From Streptomyces europaeiscabiei (GTDB taxonomy: Bacteria; Actinomycetota; Actinomycetes; Streptomycetales; Streptomycetaceae), in assembly GCF_036346855.1 (NCBI RefSeq), contig NZ_CP107841.1, positions 7,878,001-7,942,000 of the forward strand: a stretch of DNA of 64,000 nt, given 5' to 3'. The translations under genes were made by a program, and so were the position numbers. Of the stretch, positions 47,660 to 57,050 are shown in pieces (positions within the stretch are counted from its first letter, which is position 1; each line of letters begins with the position of its first letter). The notes under the pieces are model-generated. The model did not search any database, was not told the origin of the DNA, and saw only the letters and a program-made list of their open reading frames with translations.

Positions 47660-47975
47660 GGGGCGTGAGAGCAAGGCGATCAACCCGGAACTACTTCAAC
47701 TCCTACGTCTGGAAGCCCGCCCTGGCCGGCTTCATCCGACGTTGGAGGAGAGCGCTCTGGACGGATCCCGCGTCTGGGAGACGTCTCGGGAGCACGGCTC
47801 ACCTGCCTTGCGCCACTTCCACGCCTCCGAGCAGTTGGAGGCCGGCGAGTCGGTCGTCTCCCCGGCCCGGTGGCAAAGCCACTCGGACCCAGGGTTCACG
47901 CTCCGGAAGTACGCACTTCCTGCCCCGCGCGGGAGCACGCGGCAGCGCCGCCGTCGACGCGGTCTTCGCATAGCC
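47660..47975 (+). pseudogene. Tyrosine-recombinase (integrase) C-terminal remnant
   Basis: Three frames together preserve NYFNSYVWKPALA, then ALRHFHASEQLEAGES and HSDPGFTLRKYA, then AAVDAVFA, the order found in the C-terminal catalytic domain of actinobacterial ICE/phage integrases. The catalytic tyrosine region is disrupted. It marks loss of an integrative element. No tRNA or att core is recognised beside it. Confidence 0.7.
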
Positions 47976-48306
47976 GTGGCCCCCTTAGCCCCCGTGGCAA
48001 CCGGGAACAACCCGGCCCGGCCCCAAAGTCCCAGAGAAGCCCCAGAGATGCCGTCGCACCCTCCTCTGACCCGCATCCATGCAGTTCAGGCAGGGTGCGG
48101 CGGCATCCGTCACTCAGATGTCCCGGAACTCCTATACGAAGTATCTGACCTGCGTAAACGAAGCGTTCAAAGATCATCTTGCGGTCGCTGCACAAGCCGA
48201 ACAATGCAGGAGTCACGCGGCCCTCGTGTAGGCGCTTCGGACCGCGATGCGGATCTTGGAACCGGCTCCGACGATCCGGTGCACGTACTTACGTAGAGTA
48301 AGTAGC
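47976..48306. other. 331-bp gap after the integrase remnant
   Basis: No gene is seen. A perfect dyad TACTTAC-gtaga-GTAAGTA occupies 48286-48304, immediately left of the end of the next element. It could be an operator or part of an attachment or insertion site. Confidence 0.4.
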
Positions 48307-48567
48307 TGTTGTCGTTCCGATCTTGAGGGGTGGGTGTCGAACGGGAGTCTCGATCGGGTGATCGCAGCTGTTCGCGGGCATGAAGGCAGGGCCTCTCGGT
48401 AGCTCGGGGTTGCGAAGCCAACCGAGATCCAGGAGACCCTGTTGCCGCAGTTCTACGTGCTCACGCCGGTGGAGTTCAACTCGGCTGCACCGTCGTGTGA
48501 TTGTGTCGCTCACCGGTTCAAAAACGCGGCCGATCACCCGGAACGTGTTCGGCGGTATCCCTCGGAC

Positions 48568-49357
48568 ATGACGGACGCGGAGTGGGCCGTGGTCCGGCCG
48601 CTGCTGCCGGTGCCCGGCTGGCTGCGTGGCCGGGGCGGGCAGCCGGAGGCGTACTGCCACCGGCAGATATTGGACGCGATCCGGTAGCTCGTCGACAACG
48701 GGATCAAGTGGCGGGCGATGCCGTTGACTTCCCGCCCTGGGACCGGGCATACGCGTTCTTCCCCCGCTGGCGCGACCACGCTCTGGTCAAGGAGTTCCAC
48801 GACCGGCTGCGATCGAGGATCCGCGAGAGGGAGGGGCGCGATGCGGAGCCGACGGCCGGCGTGATCGACTCGCAGTCCGTCAGGGCGGACGCCGTCGTCG
48901 GCTTGGACAGCCGGGGCTTCGACGGCGGAAAGCTGGTCAACGGGCGCAAGCGGCATGTCGTGGTCGACACCCTTGGCTGCTGCTGGGGGTGATGGTCACC
49001 GCCGCGGACACCGGCGACCGCGCCGCCGCCCAGGTCCTGCTCGGGCAGGTCGCCGACGCGCACCACCGCCTCGCCCTCATCTGGGCCGACGGCGGCTACA
49101 CCGGCCCCCTCGTCGAGTACTGCCTGACCACGCTCGCGCTGGTCCTGGCGATCGTCAAGCGCAGTGACGACATGCGCGGCTTCGTGGTCCTGCCCAAGCG
49201 GTGGATCGTCGAGCGCCTCTTCGCCCACCTGATGCGCACCCGCCGCCTGGCCCGCGACTACGAACGCCGCATCACCAGCGCCGAAGCGATGGTCTACTGG
49301 TCGATGATCCTGCTCATGACCCGCCGCCTCGCCCGGCCACACCCTGCGCGAGCGTGA
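48568..49357 (+). pseudogene. IS5-family DDE transposase, one nonsense and two frameshift lesions
   Basis: MTDAEWAVVRPLLPVPGWLRG is followed by TAG (48687-48689 region) where relatives have Tyr. One base is missing near 48721 (RAMP-VDFPPWD) and one near 48975 (DTLGLLLGVMV). The DDE elements are otherwise readable: GVIDSQSVRADAV, LIWADGGYTG and the WIVERLFAHLMRTRRLARDYE tail. Three independent lesions indicate long inactivity. Confidence 0.82.
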
Positions 49358-49843
49358 ACCGGCCCGCCTGCTGCTCTGCCAGCCAGCCCCGCGCGACCAG
49401 GCGTTTCGCCTTCGACCGCAGCGCCTCCACCTTCGCCGGCACCGCGTCCAGCCCGGACAACACGGCCAACTCCTGGCAGGTCAGCGGACCTTGATGGAGC
49501 CGGTCCCGGTCCGCGAGCGCGGTGAGGATGCGCTGACACTCCGACAGCACCGACCAGGCCAGCCCTCACGCCACACCGGAACCTGCGACCTCGCCCTCGC
49601 CGCCTGCCGGGACGTCGAGCCCGAGACCGGGCCGGAGACGACCTCCTCGACAGCGATGCTGCCGCCGTCCGGAGCCAGAACCGTGCCCACTCGCCTGCGG
49701 GCGATCGCCCACTCCTGCCATTCCTCCTCGGCCGCGGCCGGCTCGGCCTGGATGCGATCGGCTTCCTCACGCAACCTCTCGACACGACGACGAGCAGCGA
49801 GCTCGTGCTGTTCCAGCAGTCCGACCACCGACGGCATCCGCGA
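49314..49843 (-). pseudogene. Frameshifted IS-associated passenger gene, unknown function
   Basis: The N-terminal part MPSVVGLLEQHELAARRRVERLREEADRIQAE is a coiled coil, reading to VPVWREG. A base is lost near 49563, after which another frame continues SECQRILTALADRDRLHQGPLTCQELAVLSGLD to a stop at 49314. Similar proteins accompany Streptomyces IS elements. The C-terminal part looks like a winged helix. It overlaps the transposase 3' end. Confidence 0.65.
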
Positions 49844-49944
49844 CCTCCCGGGGAGCGACGACACGACACGCCACCACTCCCACCGAACCGCCGACGCTAT
49901 GCCTGACCAGCGAAAACATCGCCCTCAGATTCGGAACGACAACA

Positions 49945-50245
49945 ACTTCTGACGCCGCTGGGCTCGTTCGTACCGGCGTTGGCGAAGATGACGTCCAGGT
50001 GGCCGAAGCATCGGACGACTGCCGCCACCGCGCCGTCGAGCGCGGTGGTGTCCGTGATGTCGGCTTCGATCACCTCCACGCGCTTGGTGTCAAAGCCCGC
50101 CACGGTCTCGTGCAGCGGCTCCCGACGGCGGCCGAGGACCGCCACCGCACGCTTCCTCTTCGGGGAACGCGCGTGCGGTCGCCCGGCCGATGCCGGTGCC
50201 GGATCCCATGACCAGGATGACCTGGCCTTGGTAGGGGTAGGTGGT
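49945..50245 (-). pseudogene. N-terminal half of a short-chain dehydrogenase, truncated by an IS end
   Basis: Preserves the Rossmann start QGQVILVMGSGTGIGRATA, a frameshift near 50165, then VAVLGRRREPLHETVAGF, the D-I-T segment EADITDTTALDGA and DVIFANAGTNEPSG. The catalytic Tyr-x-x-x-Lys half is missing. It sits 8 bp downstream of the epimerase gene on the same strand, so it was probably part of that sugar operon. Confidence 0.78.
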
Positions 50246-50253
50246 TCAGGCGA

Positions 50254-51267
50254 TCACGACTGCAGCGACTCCTGGAGGGCCGCGGCGGCGGCCTTGAGTA
50301 CTTCGGCTGCCACGGCGACACCCTCGACGGGGCCGAGTTCGGTGTCCTCGTGCTCGATGTTGACCATCATGTCCGGGTCGACCTCGTGCAGGGCGCGAAG
50401 GAACTCGGTCCAGTAGGCGACGTCATGGCCCTTGCCGAGGGCGACGAAGTCCCACGCGGATGCCTTGGGCCACTCGTTGGCCCACTCGTCGCCGCCGAGG
50501 TTGGTGCGAGGCTCCTCGGGCGACAGACGGCGGAAGCTGTTGTCGAGCACGCCGTGGAGTGCTGCGTGTTCGGGGTTGATGCGGACGTCCTTGGCGGCGG
50601 CGTGGAAGACGAGTTCGCCGAGGTGGCGGACGACCGCGACGGGGTCCATCTGCTGCCAGAACAGGTGCGAGGCGTCCAGTTCGACGCCCACGTGGGTCGC
50701 GCCGGTGAGGTCGATGAGTTTGTGCACGTCGGCGGAGTTGAACACGACGTTCTGCGGGTGCAGTTCGAGGGCGACCTTGACGTCGTGGTCACGGGCGAGC
50801 CGGTCGGTCTCGCGCCAGAAGTCGGCGACGATCTTCCACTGGTGGTCCAGCACGTCCAGGGCCGCGGAGTTCCATGCGTTGACGATCCAGTTCGGGCGGG
50901 TGGCGCCGGGCTCGCCGCCGGGCAGACCCGACATGGTCACGAGGCGGTGCTGTCCGAGCCGTTCGGCCAGGCGGATGGAGCGGCGGATGTCCTCGGCGTG
51001 CTTTTCACCGATGACCGGGTTCGGGTGGAGTGGGTTGCCGTTGGCGTTCAGGCCGGCGATGGAGACGCCGGTGCCCTCGAAGAGACCGAGGAAGTCGTCC
51101 CGGGCGGTGTCACTGACGAGGATGTCGTCGAACTTCGGTACATGCACGGCGGGCAGGAAGCCACCGGTGTTGATCTCTATGCCCGTCAGGCCCAGGTCGG
51201 CGATGACTTTGATCGCCTCCGGAAGCGGCCGGTCGTGCAGGATCGCGTTGTACAGTCCCAGCTTCAT
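50254..51267 (-). CDS. Sugar phosphate isomerase/epimerase (IolE/xylose-isomerase-like TIM barrel)
   Basis: A 337-residue AP-endonuclease-2/xylose-isomerase-like barrel: MKLGLYNAILHDRPLPEAIKVIADLGLTGIEINTGG at the start, metal ligands suggested by VALELHPQNVVF (Glu), HVGVELDASHLFWQ (Asp, His), FHAAAKDVRI and MVNIEHEDTE (Glu). Start ATG 51267 follows GAGGAA. It is downstream of a Gfo/Idh dehydrogenase gene on the same strand, the usual pairing in inositol and keto-sugar catabolism. The substrate is not determined. Confidence 0.85.
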   Translation of the reverse strand: MKLGLYNAILHDRPLPEAIKVIADLGLTGIEINTGGFLPAVHVPKFDDILVSDTARDDFLGLFEGTGVSIAGLNANGNPLHPNPVIGEKHAEDIRRSIRLAERLGQHRLVTMSGLPGGEPGATRPNWIVNAWNSAALDVLDHQWKIVADFWRETDRLARDHDVKVALELHPQNVVFNSADVHKLIDLTGATHVGVELDASHLFWQQMDPVAVVRHLGELVFHAAAKDVRINPEHAALHGVLDNSFRRLSPEEPRTNLGGDEWANEWPKASAWDFVALGKGHDVAYWTEFLRALHEVDPDMMVNIEHEDTELGPVEGVAVAAEVLKAAAAALQESLQS

Positions 51268-51448
51268 TTCGTGATTCCTCGGTCCTTCTCGATGATGACG
51301 GTGGTGCCGCTGACGAGGGCGGAGGAGCTCGTGCGAGCCCCGCGTATGCAGGGCTGTGCCTGGCGTATACGGCACGGGTGGTGGGCAGCCCTGCAGTGGC
51401 GGTTCTCCTGCCGGAGAGCTGAACGGAAGGGGGCAAGCCGAGCCGACC

Positions 51449-52630
51449 TCACTGGACGGTGACGGCCTGTCCTCCGGCGTCGGCGGAGGCGACGATCGCA
51501 TCGATGACGCGCAGGTTGTGCAGCCCGTCGGCAAGGGTGGGGCAGGACGGCAGCCCGTTCAGACCTGCGATCTGCTCCAGGAAGGCCCGGGCCTGCCAGA
51601 CGAAGAACTCGTGCTGGCCGTGACCCACGCTGGGAAAGTCCATGGGCAGACCACCGGCGATGTAGGGGTGGCCGGGGCCGACCACGATGCGCCGGTAGCC
51701 GTCCACAGGGGCGGAGGCCGCCGAGTCCACGATGGTGAACTCTGCGGGACGCGACAGTTCGAAGGTGGCCGCGCCGCCCTTCGTGAACACCTCGAAGCCG
51801 AGGGAGTTGGCCAGACCGCGGGCGATGCGCGAGACGGAGAAGGTGCCGACGGCGCCGGAGGCGAAGGTCGCGGTGAAGGTGGCTATGTCGTCGTTCTCGA
51901 CGAGCTCGCGTTCCTGACTCACCTGTACGTCGGCCGAGTGGCCCACCGCGGTGCCCAGTGGCAGAGGTCGCTCGTGCACCTGGGTGGAGAGCACGGCGCC
52001 CTGAACGCTCTGCACCGGACCGCAGAAGTACTCGCCGAGATCGATGAGGTGGCTGCCGATGTCGGACAGTGCCCCGGAGCCGGGTCCGCCCCGGTAACGC
52101 CAGCTCATCGGTGCCTCGGGGTTGTGGCCGTAGTCGCACCAGTAGTGTCCGTTGAAGTGTTGTACCGGCCCGAGCGTGCCCTCCCGCACCTGCTGCCGGA
52201 TGGCGTTGATGGCGGGGGAGCGGCGGAAGGTAAAGCCGGTGGCCGCCACCAGGCCGGTGCCCTCGGCCGCCGCCACCATGGCCTGCGCGTCTGCCACACT
52301 CGGCGCGAGCGGCTTCTCGCACAGCACGTGCTTGCCCGCCGCCAGCAGGGCTTCGACGATCTCGCGGTGCAGGTGGTTGGCGACCACGACGCTGACCGCG
52401 TCGATGTCGTCGGCCTCGACGATTGCCCGCCAGTCGGTCTCGGCCCGCTCGTAGCCGTAGCGGCGGGCGGCGTCCTGGGCGAAGGGCTCATGGGCGTCGG
52501 CGACAGCGACCAGGCGGATCCCGGGCAGCCCGTCGCCGTACAGCGTCGAGGCCTGTCTGTAGCCGTTGAGGTGGGCCCGGCCTGCCATTCCGGCCCCGAT
52601 GACCGCCACCCCGATCGGTCGTGTGCTCAT
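51449..52630 (-). CDS. Gfo/Idh/MocA-family NAD(P)-dependent sugar/inositol dehydrogenase (copy 1)
   Basis: 393 residues: Rossmann motif VAVIGAGMAGRAHLNGYR (8-25), the EKP signature in HVLCEKPLAPSV, and the catalytic-region GGPGSGALSDIGSHLIDLGEY. ATG 52630 follows GAGAGGAA. First gene of the epimerase operon and preceded by a LacI-type operator and a TTGACA promoter. It is a paralogue of the gene at 59308, with the same GGPGSGAL(S/G)D(I/V)GSH core and similar length. Confidence 0.9.
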   Translation of the reverse strand: MSTRPIGVAVIGAGMAGRAHLNGYRQASTLYGDGLPGIRLVAVADAHEPFAQDAARRYGYERAETDWRAIVEADDIDAVSVVVANHLHREIVEALLAAGKHVLCEKPLAPSVADAQAMVAAAEGTGLVAATGFTFRRSPAINAIRQQVREGTLGPVQHFNGHYWCDYGHNPEAPMSWRYRGGPGSGALSDIGSHLIDLGEYFCGPVQSVQGAVLSTQVHERPLPLGTAVGHSADVQVSQERELVENDDIATFTATFASGAVGTFSVSRIARGLANSLGFEVFTKGGAATFELSRPAEFTIVDSAASAPVDGYRRIVVGPGHPYIAGGLPMDFPSVGHGQHEFFVWQARAFLEQIAGLNGLPSCPTLADGLHNLRVIDAIVASADAGGQAVTVQ

Positions 52631-52732
52631 GGTGGTTCCTCTCCGGCGCGCCGTTGTGCCGTGACTAGGGGGATGGGGACCGAGCGTCGTGGGCGCGGGT
52701 TTCACCTTGGGATCTACCAGCCAAGACCTCGT

Positions 52733-52784
52733 TTAAAGCGCTTTAAGCACTGGTACTATCGGCGGCGTTACGGGCGTATGTCAA
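52733..52784 (-). promoter_or_regulatory. Promoter and LacI-type operator of the Gfo/Idh-epimerase operon
   Basis: On the minus strand TTGACA (52784-52779), an 18-bp spacer and GATAGT (52760-52755) form the promoter. The perfect palindrome TTAAAGCGCTTTAA (52733-52746) lies 8 bp beyond the -10, an ideal repressor site. It has the central CG typical of LacI/GalR operators. Confidence 0.7.
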
Positions 52785-52879
52785 GCGGTGCCGTAAATCC
52801 ACGGGAGACCGCGTGGGCGACTTTGGCCCGGCTGCCCCCGCAGGCCTGGACGGCGCGATACCGCGTCCCCCGATCGGAG

Positions 52880-53510
52880 GACGTCACCGCGTGCGTCCAC
52901 CGTCCTGCCCCAGCCGCCGGTGCTGTGGCCGGCCCGTCGTTTCGAGGGCTGCAGGATCACCGGTGCAAACTCGGCGTCGTGTGCGGTGCTGGACGGCGAC
53001 GGTGTCGACCGGGCCGTCGACGCCATGGTGGGCCTCGGTGATCGTGCGGTCGCCACGGCAGCTGGGGCGAGGTTGTCATCGCCGCCGACCGTCGCCGCGG
53101 ATACCGGAGCGCCATGCGCCGCCACGGCCTCGTCTCGCTGATCGGGATCCTCCATGGTGCCACTGAGGAATCCGGCAGCGGGGCCGGGTCGGCATCCCGT
53201 CGGCGGACGGCGCTCTGTCGGCCGCCGTCGTGACGCTCCATGACCGGAGTGCTCTGGCCTCGCTGACTGCCTTCCGGCGGGCGGAGGAGAGGTTCCCGGC
53301 GCCGGTCCGTCGCGGGCTGCGGCGGCGCTCTTGTCCCCGCTGTGCTGCTTCATCTGACCGCGGTCGGCCAGAATGCCGAGGAGCAGGACCGGTCAGGCCG
53401 TCATCGCCGTGGTCGTACGCCTTGATCGGGGTGGTATCGCGTCCCGCGAGACATCTTTGCCTCCTCCCTCCTCCTGCGTGGAACCACATCGCAGCCGCGC
53501 TGATCGGGCG
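52880..53510 (+). pseudogene. Decayed LacI-family repressor gene
   Basis: Three frames together preserve, in order, LacI-like segments: VLDGDGVDRAVDAMVGLGDRAVA (frame of 52920), ADRRRGYRSAMRRHGL (about 53084-53131), LHDRSALASLTAFRRAE (about 53235-53285), LTAVGQNAEEQ (near 53353-53385) and AVIAVVVRLDRGGIASRETSL (about 53397-53460). At least three frameshifts occur and no helix-turn-helix is recognisable to the left. The gene lies between the two LacI-type operators. Confidence 0.72.
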
Positions 53511-53629
53511 AACCGCTTGGTGCGTTCCGGCCACCGCCGGCCGCTGTCCGCGTGGGCGCCAAATGTGTGCCCTATGCAGCCTTTTGCGGTCAGTGGTGGC
53601 GCAGTGCGCATTCTTCCGCGAAAAGGCCC

Positions 53630-53683
53630 TTGACACGTTTCGGAAACACAAGCATGCTCTGGCCAGCACTTAAAGCGATTTAA
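53630..53683 (+). promoter_or_regulatory. Promoter and LacI-type operator of the ABC importer operon
   Basis: TTGACA (53630-53635), a 17-bp spacer and CATGCT (53653-53658), followed by TTAAAGCGATTTAA (53670-53683). The operator differs by one base from that at 52733-52746 and sits 11 bp after the -10, so both operons probably answer to one repressor. The remaining leader (53684-53943) shows no gene. Confidence 0.7.
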
Positions 53684-53943
53684 AAGATCACGAATACGAA
53701 TCCGCACTCACCAGTCCGTCCGGCGTTGCCGTGATCGCCGCAGCACCCTCCTGGCGAGCTCTTCCGTCGCTCGCCCACGCCTGTAAGCCCAATCACGCGA
53801 ATACCCGGTACTGCGGACGTGCCCGGTCTTCCCCGCGCAATCGCGCGCCCCGGTTCGTACACGTCACCGTCGCACCACCACCCCGAGACATGCCTGGCCT
53901 CGCTCACACGCGCCTCGGCATCACTCAAAGGAGCACCCCGCAC

Positions 53944-55032
53944 ATGGATCACACCCAGTCCCGGCGACTGCTCGGTCGCCGTCCTGCCCGAAGAGCTCTG
54001 ACCGCGGTGAGCCTGCTCGCCGTCATGGCGGTCGCCGCGACCGGATGCGCCAGTGGTAAGGCCTCGGGCGGCGATGGCGACCGGTCGTCTGCGCCTGCCG
54101 AGGGCGGATCGACGTCCGCCGCGAAGAACGGCAAGAACGCCATCTACGTCATAGGCGGCAAGCCCGACGACCCGTTCTGGTCCGCGGTCAAGCGGGGCGG
54201 CGAAGACGCGGCGAAGCTCGTGAAGTCCGGCGGCGGTTCTGTGACATTCCTCGGCCCCAAGACGTACGACAACCTCGGCCCGGACGCCGCCAAGCTGACG
54301 CTCACCGCGCTGTCGCAGAACCCGTCGGCGATCGTCGTACCGGACTGGGTGCCCGAGAACCAGGACGACGCGATCAAGCAGGCCGTGAAGCAGGGCGTGC
54401 CCGTCTTCATCTACAACGCGGGCGGTGTCGACGCGGCCGAGAAGACCGGGTCGCTCAAGTACATCGGATCGGACGACTACGAGGCCGGCAAGGCCGGTGG
54501 CGTCAAGTTCGCCGAAGAAGGCGCGAAGAACATCCTGTGCGTCAACACCGTGCCCGGCGCGGCGAATTCGGAGGCCCGCTGCGACGGCATCGCCGACGGT
54601 GCCAAGAGCAAGGGGGCCAAGTCCAAGCAACTGCCCCTGCCCTCCTCCAACTTCGGCAACCCCTCCGCGGTGACCCAGGCCATCAAGGGTGCCCTGCTGA
54701 AGGACGACACCATTGACGCCCTCGTGACGATCGGCGTCCAGGACGCGGACAGCGCGGCCGCCGCGATCGACCAGGCGAGCGCCGCCGACAAGGTGAAGCT
54801 GGGCACCTTCGACCTCTCGGACAGCCAGCTCAACCGGATCAAGGCCGGCAAGCAGCTGTTCGCCATCGACCAGCAGCCTTACCTACAGGGCTTCTACGCG
54901 GTGTCGATAGCCAACCAGTACCTGTCCTACGGCGTGATCCCGCCGCAGAACCCGCTGCTGACCGGCCCGCTCCTGGTCACCAAGGACAACGTCGCCGAGG
55001 CGATCGCGGGCACGAAGGCCGGCGTCCGCTAG
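53944..55032 (+). CDS. Sugar ABC transporter substrate-binding lipoprotein
   Basis: 362 residues: a lipoprotein signal with lipobox VAATGC (cleavage before the Cys), a Ser/Gly-rich linker, then a periplasmic-binding-protein fold of the RbsB class (AIYVIGGKPDDPFWSAVKRGGEDAAK, PSAIVVPDWVPENQDDAIKQAVKQGVPVF, VTIGVQDADSAAAAI, GTFDLSDSQL). ATG 53944 follows AAAGGAG. First gene of the importer; the inositol context (iolD, mmsA) suggests inositol or a related cyclitol as ligand (inference). Confidence 0.88.
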   Translation: MDHTQSRRLLGRRPARRALTAVSLLAVMAVAATGCASGKASGGDGDRSSAPAEGGSTSAAKNGKNAIYVIGGKPDDPFWSAVKRGGEDAAKLVKSGGGSVTFLGPKTYDNLGPDAAKLTLTALSQNPSAIVVPDWVPENQDDAIKQAVKQGVPVFIYNAGGVDAAEKTGSLKYIGSDDYEAGKAGGVKFAEEGAKNILCVNTVPGAANSEARCDGIADGAKSKGAKSKQLPLPSSNFGNPSAVTQAIKGALLKDDTIDALVTIGVQDADSAAAAIDQASAADKVKLGTFDLSDSQLNRIKAGKQLFAIDQQPYLQGFYAVSIANQYLSYGVIPPQNPLLTGPLLVTKDNVAEAIAGTKAGVR

Positions 55033-55191
55033 TCGGCGGAGGACCGCTCCCGGCCCGAGTCGCTCATCCCTCGTTCACCGTCCCGCGTTTCCCGTTCCGC
55101 GTGGAGGTGCCGGGCCCGGCCCGGGCGCGGCACCTCTCGCAGGCGAACGACGCGCCGCACATCCGAGATCCACAAAGGTGGTACCAGACCG

Positions 55192-56256
55192 ATGACAACC
55201 TCCCTCCCGAAGACGACGGCCGGCCCGGAGACCGCCGTCATACCGGCGAAGCAATCCGAGAGTCGGCTGGGGCAGCTGCGCCATCGCCCCGAGGCTGGAG
55301 CGCTCATCGGAACACTGAGTGTCTTCGTCTTCTTCGCGATCTTCGGCGGTGAGAAGTTCCTCGCCCAGGCGGGGGCAGCGAGCTGGCTGAACATCGCCGC
55401 AGAACTCGGCATCATCGCCATCCCCGTCGGGCTGCTGATGATCGCCGGCGAACTCGACGTGTCCGTGGGCTCGGTGCTCGCGGGCAGCTCGATGACGCTG
55501 GCCATCGTGTCCGGGCACTGGGGCGCGCCGATGATCGTCGGTATCGTGCTCGCACTCGCGCTGGGTCTGCTCACCGGCCTGCTCAACGGGATTCTCGTCA
55601 CCAGGAGCAACGTCCCCTCCCTGGTCGTCACCCTGGCCACCCTGTTCGCGCTCTCCGGGCTCACCCTCGGCCTGTCCCGGTTCACGACCGGTACCACCAG
55701 CGTCGCCCTCGCCCCCGACCCCACCTCCAAGGCGATCTTCGGACAACTGATCGGCGGCCAGTTCGAGGTCGCGATCTTCTGGTGGATCGCCGTGGCGGTC
55801 GCCGTCACCGTGCTGCTGCAGGCCATGCCGTACGGCAACTGGATCTTCGCCATCGGCGGTGACAAGGAGAGCGCCCGCGCCAACGGCATCCCCGTCGCCC
55901 GCGTGAAGATCTCCCTGTACCTGGCCAGCGGATTCTGCGCCGCCCTCGTCGGCGTGATCCAGACCATCCTCTACAACGGCGCCCAGGTCGCCAACGGCCA
56001 GTCCTTCGTCTTCAACTCCATCATCGCCGTGGTCATCGGCGGCGTACTGCTCCAGGGCGGCTACGGCTCGGTCGTCGGCGTCGTACTGGGAACCCTCACC
56101 TTCGCCATCGTCAACCAAGGCATCTACTTCACCGGCTGGAACTCCGACTGGGCCGCCCTGATCCTCGGCGTCCTCATCCTTGCGGCGGTGCTGATGAACA
56201 ACACGTTCCGCCGGCTCGCCCTGTCCCACAAGCCCCGCTCCGCGAAGAAGGCCTGA
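55192..56256 (+). CDS. Sugar ABC transporter permease (RbsC-like)
   Basis: A 354-residue BPD_transp_2 permease with about 9-10 membrane segments, including GLLMIAGELDVSVGSVLAGSS (the conserved IDLSVGS-type region) and a C-terminal GGVLLQGGYGSVVGVVLG segment. Start ATG 55192 follows AAAGGTGGT. The ATPase gene starts 2 bp after its stop, so the two are coupled. Confidence 0.9.
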   Translation: MTTSLPKTTAGPETAVIPAKQSESRLGQLRHRPEAGALIGTLSVFVFFAIFGGEKFLAQAGAASWLNIAAELGIIAIPVGLLMIAGELDVSVGSVLAGSSMTLAIVSGHWGAPMIVGIVLALALGLLTGLLNGILVTRSNVPSLVVTLATLFALSGLTLGLSRFTTGTTSVALAPDPTSKAIFGQLIGGQFEVAIFWWIAVAVAVTVLLQAMPYGNWIFAIGGDKESARANGIPVARVKISLYLASGFCAALVGVIQTILYNGAQVANGQSFVFNSIIAVVIGGVLLQGGYGSVVGVVLGTLTFAIVNQGIYFTGWNSDWAALILGVLILAAVLMNNTFRRLALSHKPRSAKKA

Positions 56257-56258
56257 CC

Positions 56259-57050
56259 ATGACCACACCCCTTCTGCGACTGGAAGGCGTCAGCAAGTCC
56301 TTCCTCGGCACCCACGCGCTGCAGGACATCTCCCTGGAGGTGGACGCCGGAAAGGTGCTGTGCCTACTCGGCGACAACGGTGCCGGCAAGTCGACCCTCA
56401 TCAAGATCCTCTCCGGGTTCCACAAGCCGACCACCGGCACCATCGAGGTCAACGGTGCCCCGGCCGTCTTCGACAGTCCGCGCGACGCCAGCGCCCAGGG
56501 CATCGCCACCGTCCACCAGTTCGGCGGTACGTTCCCGTTGATGGGCGTCGGCCGCTGCTTCTTCGTCGGGGCCGAACCCACCAAGGGCTGGGGCCCGTTC
56601 AAGTTGTTCGACAAGAAACTGGCGGGCGAGATCGCCGTCCGCGAGATGCAGTCCCTCGGCATCACCCGCGTCACCGACGGCGCCCGCCTGGTCGGCAGCC
56701 TCTCCGGCGGCGAGCGCCAGGCCCTGGCCATCGCCCGCGCCGTCTACTTCGGCGCCAACGTCCTCATCCTCGACGAACCCACCGCCGCCCTCGGTGTCAA
56801 GGAAGCCGCCCACGTCCTGCGCATCATCATGCAGGCCCGCGCCAAGGGCGTCGCCGTCATCCTCGTCACCCACAACGTGCGCCACGCCATGATGGTCGGC
56901 GACCACTTCGCCGTCCTCATCCGCGGCCAGAAGGCCGACGACTTCCGCAAGGGCGAACGGACCCGCGAGGAGATCACCGACCTCATGGCCGGCGGCGAGG
57001 CCATGGCCGACCTCGAGGCCGAACTCGCGGAGCTTCAGGCCGGCGCCTGA
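56259..57050 (+). CDS. Sugar ABC transporter ATP-binding protein
   Basis: 263 residues, a single nucleotide-binding domain (unlike the duplicated RbsA): Walker A GDNGAGKST, signature LSGGERQ, Walker B VLILDEPT and the switch histidine in VTHNVRHAM. It energises the permease and lipoprotein upstream. The Q-loop is VHQFGGTF rather than the commoner VHQEL, which is typical of the FrcA/inositol branch as far as I can recall. Confidence 0.92.
   Translation: MTTPLLRLEGVSKSFLGTHALQDISLEVDAGKVLCLLGDNGAGKSTLIKILSGFHKPTTGTIEVNGAPAVFDSPRDASAQGIATVHQFGGTFPLMGVGRCFFVGAEPTKGWGPFKLFDKKLAGEIAVREMQSLGITRVTDGARLVGSLSGGERQALAIARAVYFGANVLILDEPTAALGVKEAAHVLRIIMQARAKGVAVILVTHNVRHAMMVGDHFAVLIRGQKADDFRKGERTREEITDLMAGGEAMADLEAELAELQAGA

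Larger units (their letters stand above)
48307..49944. mobile_element. Decayed IS with 14-bp terminal repeats and a passenger gene
   Basis: TGTTGTCGTTCCGA occurs at 48307-48320 and as its exact complement at 49931-49944, with imperfect similarity continuing inward (CTTGAGGG/TCTGAGGG). Between them lie a DDE transposase pseudogene on the plus strand and a second decayed gene on the minus strand. The right end falls precisely where an SDR gene is broken off (49945), so this element interrupted that gene. Confidence 0.6.

Noticed and set aside
52781..53353. Minus-strand 190-codon open frame
   Set aside because: Antisense to the LacI-like remnants; its composition is non-protein-like and no ribosome binding site is seen.
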